Source: Nitrospira sp. (lineage in GTDB: Bacteria; Nitrospirota; Nitrospiria; Nitrospirales; Nitrospiraceae). From it: a DNA stretch of 64,000 nucleotides. Under the pieces are notes generated by a model. The model was given only the letters and a program-made list of their open reading frames with translations, had not been told where the DNA came from and did no database searches. Positions 25,870 to 33,698 of the stretch are shown here, piece by piece. The stretch lies in the NCBI GenBank assembly GCA_018242725.1, contig JAFEBI010000011.1:186001-250000 (forward strand), given 5' to 3'. The position numbers were made by a program, and so were the translations under genes. Numbering within the stretch: the first letter of the stretch is position 1; every line of letters begins with the position of its first letter.

Positions 25870-27363
25870 TTGAAACCATTCCTCTCACGCTTTGCCCACG
25901 GGGGATCTGTGCGGTGGAGCGGTATCGTTCCTATCTCGGTAATCCTGGCCGGTTGTCTCGTATTCCTCTCGACGGGATGCGGTCCTTCCGTCAATCGCTA
26001 TCTGCTGATCGAACAGAGCCTGCTCGCCGGTAATCCACAACAAGCTGCGACGATCGTAGAGCAGATGAAGGAGGACTATGGGGCAAAGGGGCGATTGCTC
26101 TATGGGATGGACCGTGGGTTGGTCCTGCAGGTGGCGGGGCAATATCAGCAAAGCAGTGCTGCGTTGGAGCAAGCCGAAGAAGATGTCGAGCGGCTCTACA
26201 CGAGAAGCATCCGCACGGAGACCGCTGCTTTTTTGACCAATGACAATATGTTGCCCTACGAAGGGGATGCCTATGAGCACGTGATGATCAACGTGGTCAA
26301 GGCGCTGAACTATGCGGTGCAAGGCCAAATTCAGGAGGCTCTGGTCGAGGTCAGACGGATCGATCATCGGCTGAACGTGTTGGGCGACAGAGTCAAGGAT
26401 CTGGACAAATACAGAAATGACGGGTTTGCAAGGTATCTGAGCGGCATCTTGTATGAAGCTGCAGGAGACCTGAATAACGCGTTTATCGCCTATCGAAACG
26501 CGTATGAGGCCTATCAGGCCATGAAAGGATGGTCGAGGATGTCGTTTCCTCCCTCCTTACAGGCCGATCTCTTACGAACTGCCGAAGCGCTCGGCCTGAA
26601 CACAGAGTTTGAGAGCTATCGGCAAGCCTTTCCGAATGTGACGTGGTTGCCTATATCGTCCTCATCGGGAAAAGCCCTCGCCCACGTGGTCATGATCAGC
26701 TATAATGGCCGCGCTCCACGAAAGGAAGACATGTTATTAGATATACCGATCAGTCTTGATGCGGCACAGTTAGTTTTGCTAAATAGAGGAGTTTTTCGAG
26801 GGCCGTATCAGAGGGATCGAGTAGCGGACAGTCTGTTGTACGGGCTGAATGGGCGGGTGGTTCGTGTGGCGCTTCCGCGGTTGGTGCCGCAAAAGACGCG
26901 TGTCGCGTTCGAAGATCTGACGTTGACTGATTCGGCGGGTCGTTCGTTCTCGGTTCGATCGGAACGGGCGCAGAACGTGACGGCTCTTGCGGAGAAGGGG
27001 CTCTCGGAACGGATGCCGGCGATGGCCACGAAAGCCGTTGCGCGAGCCGCCACGAAATTTGCGATGGCCGAGGGCGTAAGTTTTGGAGCGCGGCGTGCTG
27101 TCGGCAAGGATGCCGCGCCCTGGGTCGGCTTGCTGGTGGAGTTATTTGCCAAGGGAATCGCGGTGGCCTCCGAAGAAGCCGACAAGCGAAGTTGGCAGAC
27201 CTTACCGGACGAGGTCCACATTGCGCGGGCCTGGGTGCCGGAAGGTCAGTATCAGGTCTCCATTCGTCCATCAGGGCAAGAGATGTCGATGATGAAGGAC
27301 GGACGATCTGTTTCGCTGTCTGCTGGTCAGACGCTCTTCATTCTCCAGCGGGTGATGCAGTGA
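25870..27363 (+). CDS. COG3014-like lipoprotein with TPR-type helices
   Basis: 497 residues, starting at TTG, with a lipoprotein leader ending STGC (Cys37). Residues ~45-220 are helical repeats of TPR type, including the LRYLSGILYEAAGDLNNAF-like stretch near 190. The C-terminal part is rich in beta strands and an alanine-rich region (~370-400), ending in a domain with EVHIARAWVPEGQYQVSI. Such proteins are commonly found beside LpoB- and LPP20-type genes. Its stop overlaps the next gene (GTGA). Confidence 0.75.
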   Translation: MKPFLSRFAHGGSVRWSGIVPISVILAGCLVFLSTGCGPSVNRYLLIEQSLLAGNPQQAATIVEQMKEDYGAKGRLLYGMDRGLVLQVAGQYQQSSAALEQAEEDVERLYTRSIRTETAAFLTNDNMLPYEGDAYEHVMINVVKALNYAVQGQIQEALVEVRRIDHRLNVLGDRVKDLDKYRNDGFARYLSGILYEAAGDLNNAFIAYRNAYEAYQAMKGWSRMSFPPSLQADLLRTAEALGLNTEFESYRQAFPNVTWLPISSSSGKALAHVVMISYNGRAPRKEDMLLDIPISLDAAQLVLLNRGVFRGPYQRDRVADSLLYGLNGRVVRVALPRLVPQKTRVAFEDLTLTDSAGRSFSVRSERAQNVTALAEKGLSERMPAMATKAVARAATKFAMAEGVSFGARRAVGKDAAPWVGLLVELFAKGIAVASEEADKRSWQTLPDEVHIARAWVPEGQYQVSIRPSGQEMSMMKDGRSVSLSAGQTLFILQRVMQ

Positions 27364-28496
27364 GGCGCAGTTGCGGATATGCGTTGAGGCAGCGGACTGT
27401 AGGGGTTGTTTGTCTCTTCTGCGTGATCGGAACGAGTGGGTGTGCCTGGTTGGGTGGAAAGGACAAGCCTGAATGGGTCGATGGCCGGGCATCGAGCTAC
27501 CCAACGTCTCAGTATTTGACCGGGGTTGGTCAAGGGGAGAATCGAAGCACGGCTGAGAATCAAGCCTATGCCGCTGTCGCGCGTATCTTTAAGGCGGAAG
27601 TGGCAGCCCAGGCTAAGGACTGGGAGGCCTACCTCGTTACTGAACATGCTGAGGTTGCGAGTGCTGAGCGACGGCTGACGATCGACCATGTGACAAAGGT
27701 CTCGACCGACAAGGTGCTTGAAAATGTGAGTATCGCCGATGCGTGGCACGATGCACAGACGGGAGTGCATTACGCATTGGCTGTCGTGAACCGCTCCCAG
27801 GCCGAGGCCTCGGTGACGGACAAAGTGCTGAGATTAGATCGCGAGGTCGACGCAGATGTGCTGGAGACTCGGCAGACGACTGATAAACTGGCGAAGGTCC
27901 GCGCGCTCAGGCGGGCCGGTCGGAATCTGGTGCTGCGGGAAGCCTACAATACCGATTTGCGGGTAATCCGCTCCAGCGGACAGGGTATTCCTTCTGCGTA
28001 TCGAGTCGGAGCGCTCTCCGGCGAGCTTGCGCAGTTCCTCTCGTCGAATTTGGGGGTGGCACTACAGATAGCAGGAGACCAGGCGGAACCGATACAACGG
28101 GCACTTGCCCAAGGGCTGGTTCGTGAAGGGTTTCATGTCACGGTTGATTCAGAGGCGGGCGATGCGGAGTCCTCAGAGTTACTGGTTCGAGGCATGACTC
28201 GTTTTATGCCGATAGAGGTGCAGGATCCGAACTTCAAGTATGTCCGATGGTGCAGCGATTTGGAGATTGTAGAGCGTGCCACGCAGCGGGTTGTCGGGGC
28301 CGTCGCACGAGGAGGAAAGGAAGGACATCTGACCGAGCGCGAAGCGACGGCGAAGGTTCTTCGAGTGATCCAGCAAGAGTTTTCATCGGATGTGGCACAG
28401 GCGATCGCAGCACATATTTTCGGTGAGGGCACATTGCCGGCTACGGCGGCGATGCCCGCCGGTTGTCCACGGGAAGCGTCTGCAGGGAAGCGGTAA
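27360..28496 (+). CDS. LPP20-like lipoprotein, second copy type
   Basis: 378 residues from a GTG that overlaps the stop of the preceding gene. The lipobox is GTSGC (Cys28) and KPEWVDGR then YLTGVGQGENR shows the LPP20-type start seen also in the gene at 24635. A longer second half includes LVRGMTRFMPIEVQDPNF and a C-terminal cysteine. An upstream ATG in this frame would remove the leader, so the GTG is favoured. Likely an outer-membrane lipoprotein acting with the three before it. Confidence 0.78.
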   Translation: MRRSCGYALRQRTVGVVCLFCVIGTSGCAWLGGKDKPEWVDGRASSYPTSQYLTGVGQGENRSTAENQAYAAVARIFKAEVAAQAKDWEAYLVTEHAEVASAERRLTIDHVTKVSTDKVLENVSIADAWHDAQTGVHYALAVVNRSQAEASVTDKVLRLDREVDADVLETRQTTDKLAKVRALRRAGRNLVLREAYNTDLRVIRSSGQGIPSAYRVGALSGELAQFLSSNLGVALQIAGDQAEPIQRALAQGLVREGFHVTVDSEAGDAESSELLVRGMTRFMPIEVQDPNFKYVRWCSDLEIVERATQRVVGAVARGGKEGHLTEREATAKVLRVIQQEFSSDVAQAIAAHIFGEGTLPATAAMPAGCPREASAGKR

Positions 28497-28526
28497 ACCA
28501 ATACTCATGATGAGGAGGCGTGAATC

Positions 28527-28796
28527 GTGAAGAAAACAGACGAACTATCCGTCAGTCGGGCTCCGCGTAGCAGAGGGCGTGGGTTGACCAAGTCCGGGCA
28601 AAAAGTATCAAGCCGCCTGGCCAAACGGCGATTGAATGAGCGGCTGAAGGAGGACACGGTGTCCTTCAACAAGGGGAATCTTGCCGATACCTTGCGAAAA
28701 GAAGGATATGAGGAAGCTCCGCTCGACGAACTCCAAGATCGACTGTCCAAGCTTCAAGGGCCGCTTGCCGACATCATTCTAAAAGGGAGGGGGTAA
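28527..28796 (+). CDS. Small basic protein, possible antitoxin partner
   Basis: 89 residues, starting at GTG behind GAGGAGGCG. The first half is strongly basic (SRGRGLTKSGQKVSSRLAKR), the second is helical and mixed-charge. No antitoxin fold was recognised. It ends 4 bp before a PIN-domain gene, the usual layout of a toxin-antitoxin pair with antitoxin first, so the assignment is by position only. Confidence 0.55.
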   Translation: MKKTDELSVSRAPRSRGRGLTKSGQKVSSRLAKRRLNERLKEDTVSFNKGNLADTLRKEGYEEAPLDELQDRLSKLQGPLADIILKGRG

Positions 28797-28800
28797 CCGA

Positions 28801-29244
28801 ATGCCGTACTACTACTACGACTCGACCGCGCTGGTGAAACGCTACAGCATGGAGCGGGGGACCCGCATCGTCAATAAGTTGATGGTGAAGCGTGGCAGAG
28901 TCGCCATCGTCCCGACATGGACCGTGACGGATTTCTATTCCATCCTCTGCGCCCGTGCTCACGAAGGGCAGATCACACGGGATGATTGTTACTCTGTGCT
29001 GTACAAGTTTGAAATTGAATCCAAGCAAGGGCTGTATCAGTTCATCGCGCCTCAGATGGAGACCTACTTAACCACGAAGGAGTTGGTCTTGGAGTATCCC
29101 TTTCTTCGCTCGGCGCAAGTGATGCATCTGGCCTTGGCGTTGGAGCTGAAGCCGTTACGGTTGACGGTCGTCAGCACGGATACGCAATTGTTGGCGGCGT
29201 CGAAGTCCGCCGGGCTGCACATCATTAATCCGGCTGAAGATTAG
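28801..29244 (+). CDS. PIN-domain protein (VapC-like)
   Basis: 147 residues with a PIN-type nuclease fold: YYYDSTALVKRY places Asp7 at the first acidic site, TVTDFYSIL gives an Asp at the second site and VSTDTQLLAASKSAGL supplies a final Asp, ending IINP as in VapC. The third site, usually D in a LDALHLA-type segment, reads AQVMHLALAL, so one metal ligand is missing. It may have reduced activity. It is paired with the small basic gene upstream. Confidence 0.75.
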   Translation: MPYYYYDSTALVKRYSMERGTRIVNKLMVKRGRVAIVPTWTVTDFYSILCARAHEGQITRDDCYSVLYKFEIESKQGLYQFIAPQMETYLTTKELVLEYPFLRSAQVMHLALALELKPLRLTVVSTDTQLLAASKSAGLHIINPAED

Positions 29245-29293
29245 CAGGGGAGGAACGTTGTCGTCCTGTGAACGGTAGCTCGCATTATGCGGG

Positions 29294-30169
29294 TTAGGTC
29301 ACTCTGATATTGACAGTCCGTTCACGGGATGCTTCGCGAGTGGTCTGACGAAGGAGTTCGAGGACAATCTGGTTCCAGCCAGCAGGACCAATGCCTGAGG
29401 CTCGGATGAGGTTTGGCAGATTGATGTCTGGATCATACGAGCCATCAGGCCGTTGCACCAACACTGGATGATCAACCGTCAGGAGGAGTGGAAGGTCGTT
29501 CAAGCTATCGCCGATGCCGATCGTCTCGATCTCTTCGGGTGGGTCCTGTCCCTGCCCCTGTCGTCTATAGCAGCGGAGCAGGATTTCTGCTGCTCGTCCT
29601 TTATCGTTATTACCGGTCAGGTGAAAGAATCGTCCCCCCCTGGTCCAGTTCAGACCTCGTGTGACGATTTGCCGACAAATTTCCTCAATTAACTTGGGCG
29701 GACCGTTGACGAGGAAGGGTTCATCAAACTCACGAAGTTTGGCCCGCAGCGCATCCTCTCGCGTCAGCCCTGTCGTCGCCATAATCTCGTCGATCGAAAG
29801 GTCGCCGAATCCTCGTAGTGGGGTCCCTACGGCCTCCTCGATTTGCCGGAGTACATCGCGGAGGAGCGCATAGGGGGTGCCGAGCTCAATGACATGATAG
29901 GAGGCCCGACGGCGTGACCGCTCAGGCTGGAAGCCAAAGGTTTCAAGCGGGACATACACCGCTGCGCCGTTCTCGACGATGAACGGATGCTGATGGTCAA
30001 GGCGTTCCCGCAATGGCTCGATTTCAGCACGAGTCTTTCCGGAGACGAGGATGATGGGAATGTGCTCGGCACGAAGGGCGTTCAATGCCGGTCGCGCTTC
30101 GTCGAAGGAATAGGTTTCACTGTCCAAAAGACAGCCGTCCAAATCTGTCAGTAAGAGGTAGCGTGGCAT
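29294..30169 (-). CDS. HAD-family sugar-phosphoglycerate phosphatase (MpgP/GpgP-like)
   Basis: 291 residues of the HAD superfamily. Motif I is LLLTDLDGCLLD near the start, motif II is ILVSGKTRAE, and IGIGDSLNDLPLL near 235 is motif IV, as in mannosyl-3-phosphoglycerate phosphatase. It likely removes phosphate from glucosyl- or mannosyl-phosphoglycerate to give the compatible solute. The ATG at 30169 starts the HAD fold; a longer frame lacks homology. It is last in an operon with a GT81-like synthase, a second glycosyltransferase and a channel-like protein. Confidence 0.82.
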   Translation of the reverse strand: MPRYLLLTDLDGCLLDSETYSFDEARPALNALRAEHIPIILVSGKTRAEIEPLRERLDHQHPFIVENGAAVYVPLETFGFQPERSRRRASYHVIELGTPYALLRDVLRQIEEAVGTPLRGFGDLSIDEIMATTGLTREDALRAKLREFDEPFLVNGPPKLIEEICRQIVTRGLNWTRGGRFFHLTGNNDKGRAAEILLRCYRRQGQGQDPPEEIETIGIGDSLNDLPLLLTVDHPVLVQRPDGSYDPDINLPNLIRASGIGPAGWNQIVLELLRQTTREASRERTVNIRVT

Positions 30170-30174
30170 GGTTG

Positions 30175-30882
30175 TTATAGGTGTCGTAAGTCCTCGTTGA
30201 CCTGTGAACGAGATTGGCCGATCAGCCGTCGCTCCAAGAAATCCTTTGCAAGATCCTTTCCACCCAACCCTAGGGCCAGCGCTGCGGCCAGGACCAGACC
30301 TCCCCAGGTAATTCCGAATCCAACCACCACGATATGCTGGGCGATTCCAAGCTGTTCGAGCGCCATGGCGACTGTCAGAAGCTGAATGCCCCAACGTGTA
30401 CCGGCGGCAATCCAGCGAGCCGGAGGTAGTCCCGCATTGACGGCGGCGATCAGGACGGCTTGGGAAACGAAATTCGAGACGAGATAGCCGATGATGCCGA
30501 TGACGGCGGCTGTGACCATGTGGGGAATATAGGACAACAGCGAATGGGCGGCTTCATTGATTGGGGCCACGTTGAGCGCACCCAGCGAGGCGGTGGTGGA
30601 GAACATGACGATGAGCCAGTAGGTGACTCGGCCGATGATATAAGAAGGGTCAGTCTTGATGCCTCCCCTGAGGAGGGCGGCGGCGATCCCAATCCGATCA
30701 CACAATCGGTCCAAGCCGATCATCCGAAGCAGGCGTTCCGTAAAATGCCCGGCTCCCCAAGCCACGACCAGACCGACCAGCAGGAGGATCATCATGGCGA
30801 GGACTTTAGGCAGGATGGCGAGGACGGGTTCACCGAGCGCGGTCACGGGTCCGAGTAACGTCTGTTCCCAGGTTGATGTCAT
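30175..30882 (-). CDS. Mechanosensitive-channel-like membrane protein (TM-helix repeat)
   Basis: 235 residues with five to six hydrophobic helices, resembling the transmembrane-helix repeat part of small-conductance mechanosensitive channels, without the large cytoplasmic MscS beta domain. The ATG at 30882 follows AAAGGAGCCAGCC and overlaps the stop of the gene before it. Its place between solute synthesis genes suggests a role in osmotic adaptation, for example membrane tension response or solute release, which is inference. Confidence 0.75.
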   Translation of the reverse strand: MTSTWEQTLLGPVTALGEPVLAILPKVLAMMILLLVGLVVAWGAGHFTERLLRMIGLDRLCDRIGIAAALLRGGIKTDPSYIIGRVTYWLIVMFSTTASLGALNVAPINEAAHSLLSYIPHMVTAAVIGIIGYLVSNFVSQAVLIAAVNAGLPPARWIAAGTRWGIQLLTVAMALEQLGIAQHIVVVGFGITWGGLVLAAALALGLGGKDLAKDFLERRLIGQSRSQVNEDLRHL

Positions 30883-32207
30883 GGCTGGCTCCTTTCAGAC
30901 CTCGCGGGGGTGGTGCTGACGACATCCCGCGCATCATGGGACTGAGGCCAACGAGTCACAAGATACTCTTTCTCTTTTTCAAACGTTCGGCAGAGTGTTT
31001 CGATCAGGTGTTCGGCTTCCGCTGTCGTTAGTCCCTGACTATCCAGTACGAATGAGGCGGTCTTCCCTAAATAGAGCGGGGTCAAGGCCTTGAGGAGATG
31101 CTCTTGCGGCAGCACATTGCGATGGTGTGCCAGGGCGGCGTCATAAATGATCCGCGCCCACAAGGAATCGGGGATACGGAAGTCTCGCGCGGGAACCTCT
31201 CGAAGACGGGAGAGCTGTTCAAGTACCTCCTCAGAGAGTATTCGCACCCAAATGTCATGCAGATCGGTCAGGCCGAGATGAAATAAATCTACCATCCGTT
31301 CGACGTTGACGTTCACCGGTTCGACGCCCACCTCATATTGGAAGCCGAAGAGCGGTACCTTTCGTGATTCGGTCACAGACAGCCAGGCGGGGGCATGTGC
31401 TTCCATCAGGGCGAACAAGGCTCCCACCACCTGTCGCAACATGGAGGAGAGGTCGGCGGCCGGGTCCTTCGGATCGTGAATCTTGGCGCCGAGAAAACTC
31501 TGGCAGACCTTGGCGCCGTTCGTGATCGCTTCCGTTGTCATCCAAATGTCGATGCCAAACCGCGCGACATCGGACTCCCACACGTGCTTTTCGAGATAGT
31601 GTTGAGCAAGTTCTCCGGTGAATCCAAAATCTCCTCCGATCGGCTGACGAACTTCTTGGCCGTAGAGGGCGCGAGTCAACGGATAGGCGATGCTGTTCGT
31701 GATGGTCCCGTCGTATTTGTGACGCCGATAATAGGGCGCCACGTAATCGTATCCTTCCTTGATGATGGGACGAAGGAGTAGCTCCATCCATTCTGGCGTG
31801 ATGCTCCGTACATCCGAATCGACCACGGCGCAGGCTTTCACCTTGAGTCGTCGGGCGATCTCAAAAATGGTGCGGAACGCGCTACCCTTGCCGGGTATTC
31901 CATGATACGGGGTCACAATCCGGTGCAGGGTGCTTTGCCGATCGCTGATGAAGAGCGGTTCGAGATCAACCATGGTATGGGCCACAATGGCCGGTGTTTC
32001 ATCGGTGGAGCCTCCGTCTGAGTTGACCAGGACGGCGCGAGACCCATGGAAATATTTGGCCAGACCAGCGCCGACGGCACGAACGACATGGCCGATCGTT
32101 TTCGCATTGTTGAAGCTGGGAATGCCGACCAGAATGTCGGCATGGTGGACCGCCTCCAGCAGATCTTCCGTTTCAGCAGTGAGTGGAATCAGGCCGTTAT
32201 TCATCAT
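30879..32207 (-). CDS. Family 2 glycosyltransferase
   Basis: 442 residues. The N-terminal GT-A domain begins ILVGIPSFNNAKTIGHVV, with LVNSDGGSTDETP and AVVDSDVRS giving the nucleotide-sugar and metal-binding acidic residues. A longer C-terminal helical part follows. It overlaps both its upstream GT81-like neighbour and the downstream channel gene by 4 bp, so it is part of one translation-coupled operon. It may extend or modify the glucosylglycerate product; acceptor unknown. Confidence 0.8.
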   Translation of the reverse strand: MMNNGLIPLTAETEDLLEAVHHADILVGIPSFNNAKTIGHVVRAVGAGLAKYFHGSRAVLVNSDGGSTDETPAIVAHTMVDLEPLFISDRQSTLHRIVTPYHGIPGKGSAFRTIFEIARRLKVKACAVVDSDVRSITPEWMELLLRPIIKEGYDYVAPYYRRHKYDGTITNSIAYPLTRALYGQEVRQPIGGDFGFTGELAQHYLEKHVWESDVARFGIDIWMTTEAITNGAKVCQSFLGAKIHDPKDPAADLSSMLRQVVGALFALMEAHAPAWLSVTESRKVPLFGFQYEVGVEPVNVNVERMVDLFHLGLTDLHDIWVRILSEEVLEQLSRLREVPARDFRIPDSLWARIIYDAALAHHRNVLPQEHLLKALTPLYLGKTASFVLDSQGLTTAEAEHLIETLCRTFEKEKEYLVTRWPQSHDARDVVSTTPARSERSQP

Positions 32208-33448
32208 GAAACCGGTTGTCGTGTTTCCGCTGCGGGATCCCAGGCATGGTCTTGCTCGACGGCATCCATGAGCCGATGGAAAATATCGGGGACGGCGTGG
32301 GTCACGCGGCTCCAGTTCGAGATCATGGGGACCCCGAGGGGGTCTCCAAGAAAGCTATCGGTTGCAAGCGTCATTCCGCGCAGAAACACCTCGACCGCGC
32401 GTCGTTCTTCGTGGCGGTCAAAGCGCAGGCTGTTGATCGCCGCGTCATTTTCATAGCGACTGATGGCTTCCTGCGCGGCCTGCAGGTACGTCGCGCGCAA
32501 GGTCTTGAGCGTGCTTTCTGAGAGGACTAACCCTTCGCTTGCCAGATTGCGGAACAGCGACTTGGTGATATCCACACACATTTTTAACAAACCGGCGTCA
32601 GGGTTGTGCGTCGACAGCGTCTGATGTTTGTGCTCATAGGCATCGGCGATATCGGCTTGGCAGATCCGACGAAGCGCGCAATTCCGGTACACCTCGGCCA
32701 ACATGCCGACCTCAAGCCCCCAATCGCCAGGAATACGATTGATCCAGGCCAGATCCCGCACCATCGCAAACTCACCGGCCAGCGGGTATCGGAAACTGTC
32801 CAGAAACGAGAGGAGGGAATGCGGTCCGACCAGCATTTGCAGACTGCGGATGAGCGGCGTCATGAAGAGACGCGTCACACGCCCATGCATGCGGTCCGTC
32901 ACACGGCTGTAGTAGCCTTTACAAAATTCATAGGCAAGATTCGGATTGGCGATGGGATAGCAGAGGCGAGCCAGATACTGGCGATCGTAACTCACGATGT
33001 CGCAGTCGTGGAGCGCGATGACCTGGCTTTGGCCTCGGGCCAGGACATAGCCGTAGGCCGTCCAACACCCGCGCCCCTTGCCCTGGTGACCGATATCGAT
33101 CTCATGCGAGACCAGTACATTCAGGATAGCTTGGATGCGAGCGCCGTCGTTCCAGATGACGCGAACTCGTTGGGGAAGTTGGGAAAAGAATTGTTTGGCC
33201 AGCCTGAATTCCAAAGCGGAAGCCTGATCCAACGAGATGACAATTTCATTGATATAGCGAACGTCGCTCAAGATGTCGACGATGCGTTTGAGGGCCGGTC
33301 GTTCAAGTTCGGCATAGAGCGATGGGAGAACCAGCGCGATTGGGGTCGTTTTTGCATACCGCTCCAGTTCCTGCTCAAGTTGCTCGGTGTTGGGTTGGCC
33401 GAGCCGGTGCAGGACGGTGACGACGCCATTTTGATAGAAATCCGACAA
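32204..33448 (-). CDS. gpgS: Glucosyl-3-phosphoglycerate synthase-like glycosyltransferase (GT81)
   Basis: 414 residues, first gene of the operon, starting at TTG after GAGAGGATACC. Features of GpgS/GT81 enzymes are seen: DFYQNGVVTVLHRLG at the start, GKGRGCWTAYGYVLA in the sugar-nucleotide site, and ALHDCDIVSYDRQYLARL with the metal-binding DCD. It would join glucose (or mannose) from an NDP-sugar to 3-phosphoglycerate; the phosphatase at 29294 would finish the solute. Sugar choice cannot be read directly. Confidence 0.78.
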   Translation of the reverse strand: MSDFYQNGVVTVLHRLGQPNTEQLEQELERYAKTTPIALVLPSLYAELERPALKRIVDILSDVRYINEIVISLDQASALEFRLAKQFFSQLPQRVRVIWNDGARIQAILNVLVSHEIDIGHQGKGRGCWTAYGYVLARGQSQVIALHDCDIVSYDRQYLARLCYPIANPNLAYEFCKGYYSRVTDRMHGRVTRLFMTPLIRSLQMLVGPHSLLSFLDSFRYPLAGEFAMVRDLAWINRIPGDWGLEVGMLAEVYRNCALRRICQADIADAYEHKHQTLSTHNPDAGLLKMCVDITKSLFRNLASEGLVLSESTLKTLRATYLQAAQEAISRYENDAAINSLRFDRHEERRAVEVFLRGMTLATDSFLGDPLGVPMISNWSRVTHAVPDIFHRLMDAVEQDHAWDPAAETRQPVS

Positions 33449-33698
33449 GGTATCCTCTCGTCTACGTGCTGATTATTACTGAAAGCTGATCCAGCGTAAA
33501 GACGGTGAGTCAAGGGCATGTACATTCTGCCTAGCCGCATCGTCATAAAGCAAATGAGCAAAGGTGCAGGGGACGTGCCACTACTGATTTTGGGGGAAGA
33601 ATGAGCCTGTGGGGACTTTCTGGAGAAATTGTGGGGTGATTCTCTCAACAAGTGAGTAGAGGTGTGTAGGAGAAAGCAGACAGACTGGATGGTTTCTC
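33449..33698. other. Intergenic region, probable osmolyte operon promoter
   Basis: 250 bases between leftward genes. It should carry the promoter of the GT81-led operon. No clear promoter boxes or terminator for the upstream decarboxylase gene were made out. Confidence 0.35.

Noticed and set aside
27192-27359. Earlier start for the second LPP20-like gene
   Set aside because: Would overlap the upstream gene by 170 bp and bury the lipoprotein signal.
32606-33472. Long 288-codon frame on the plus strand
   Set aside because: It is antisense to the GT81-like gene, lacks recognisable motifs, and the minus-strand gene has clear family features and operon overlaps.
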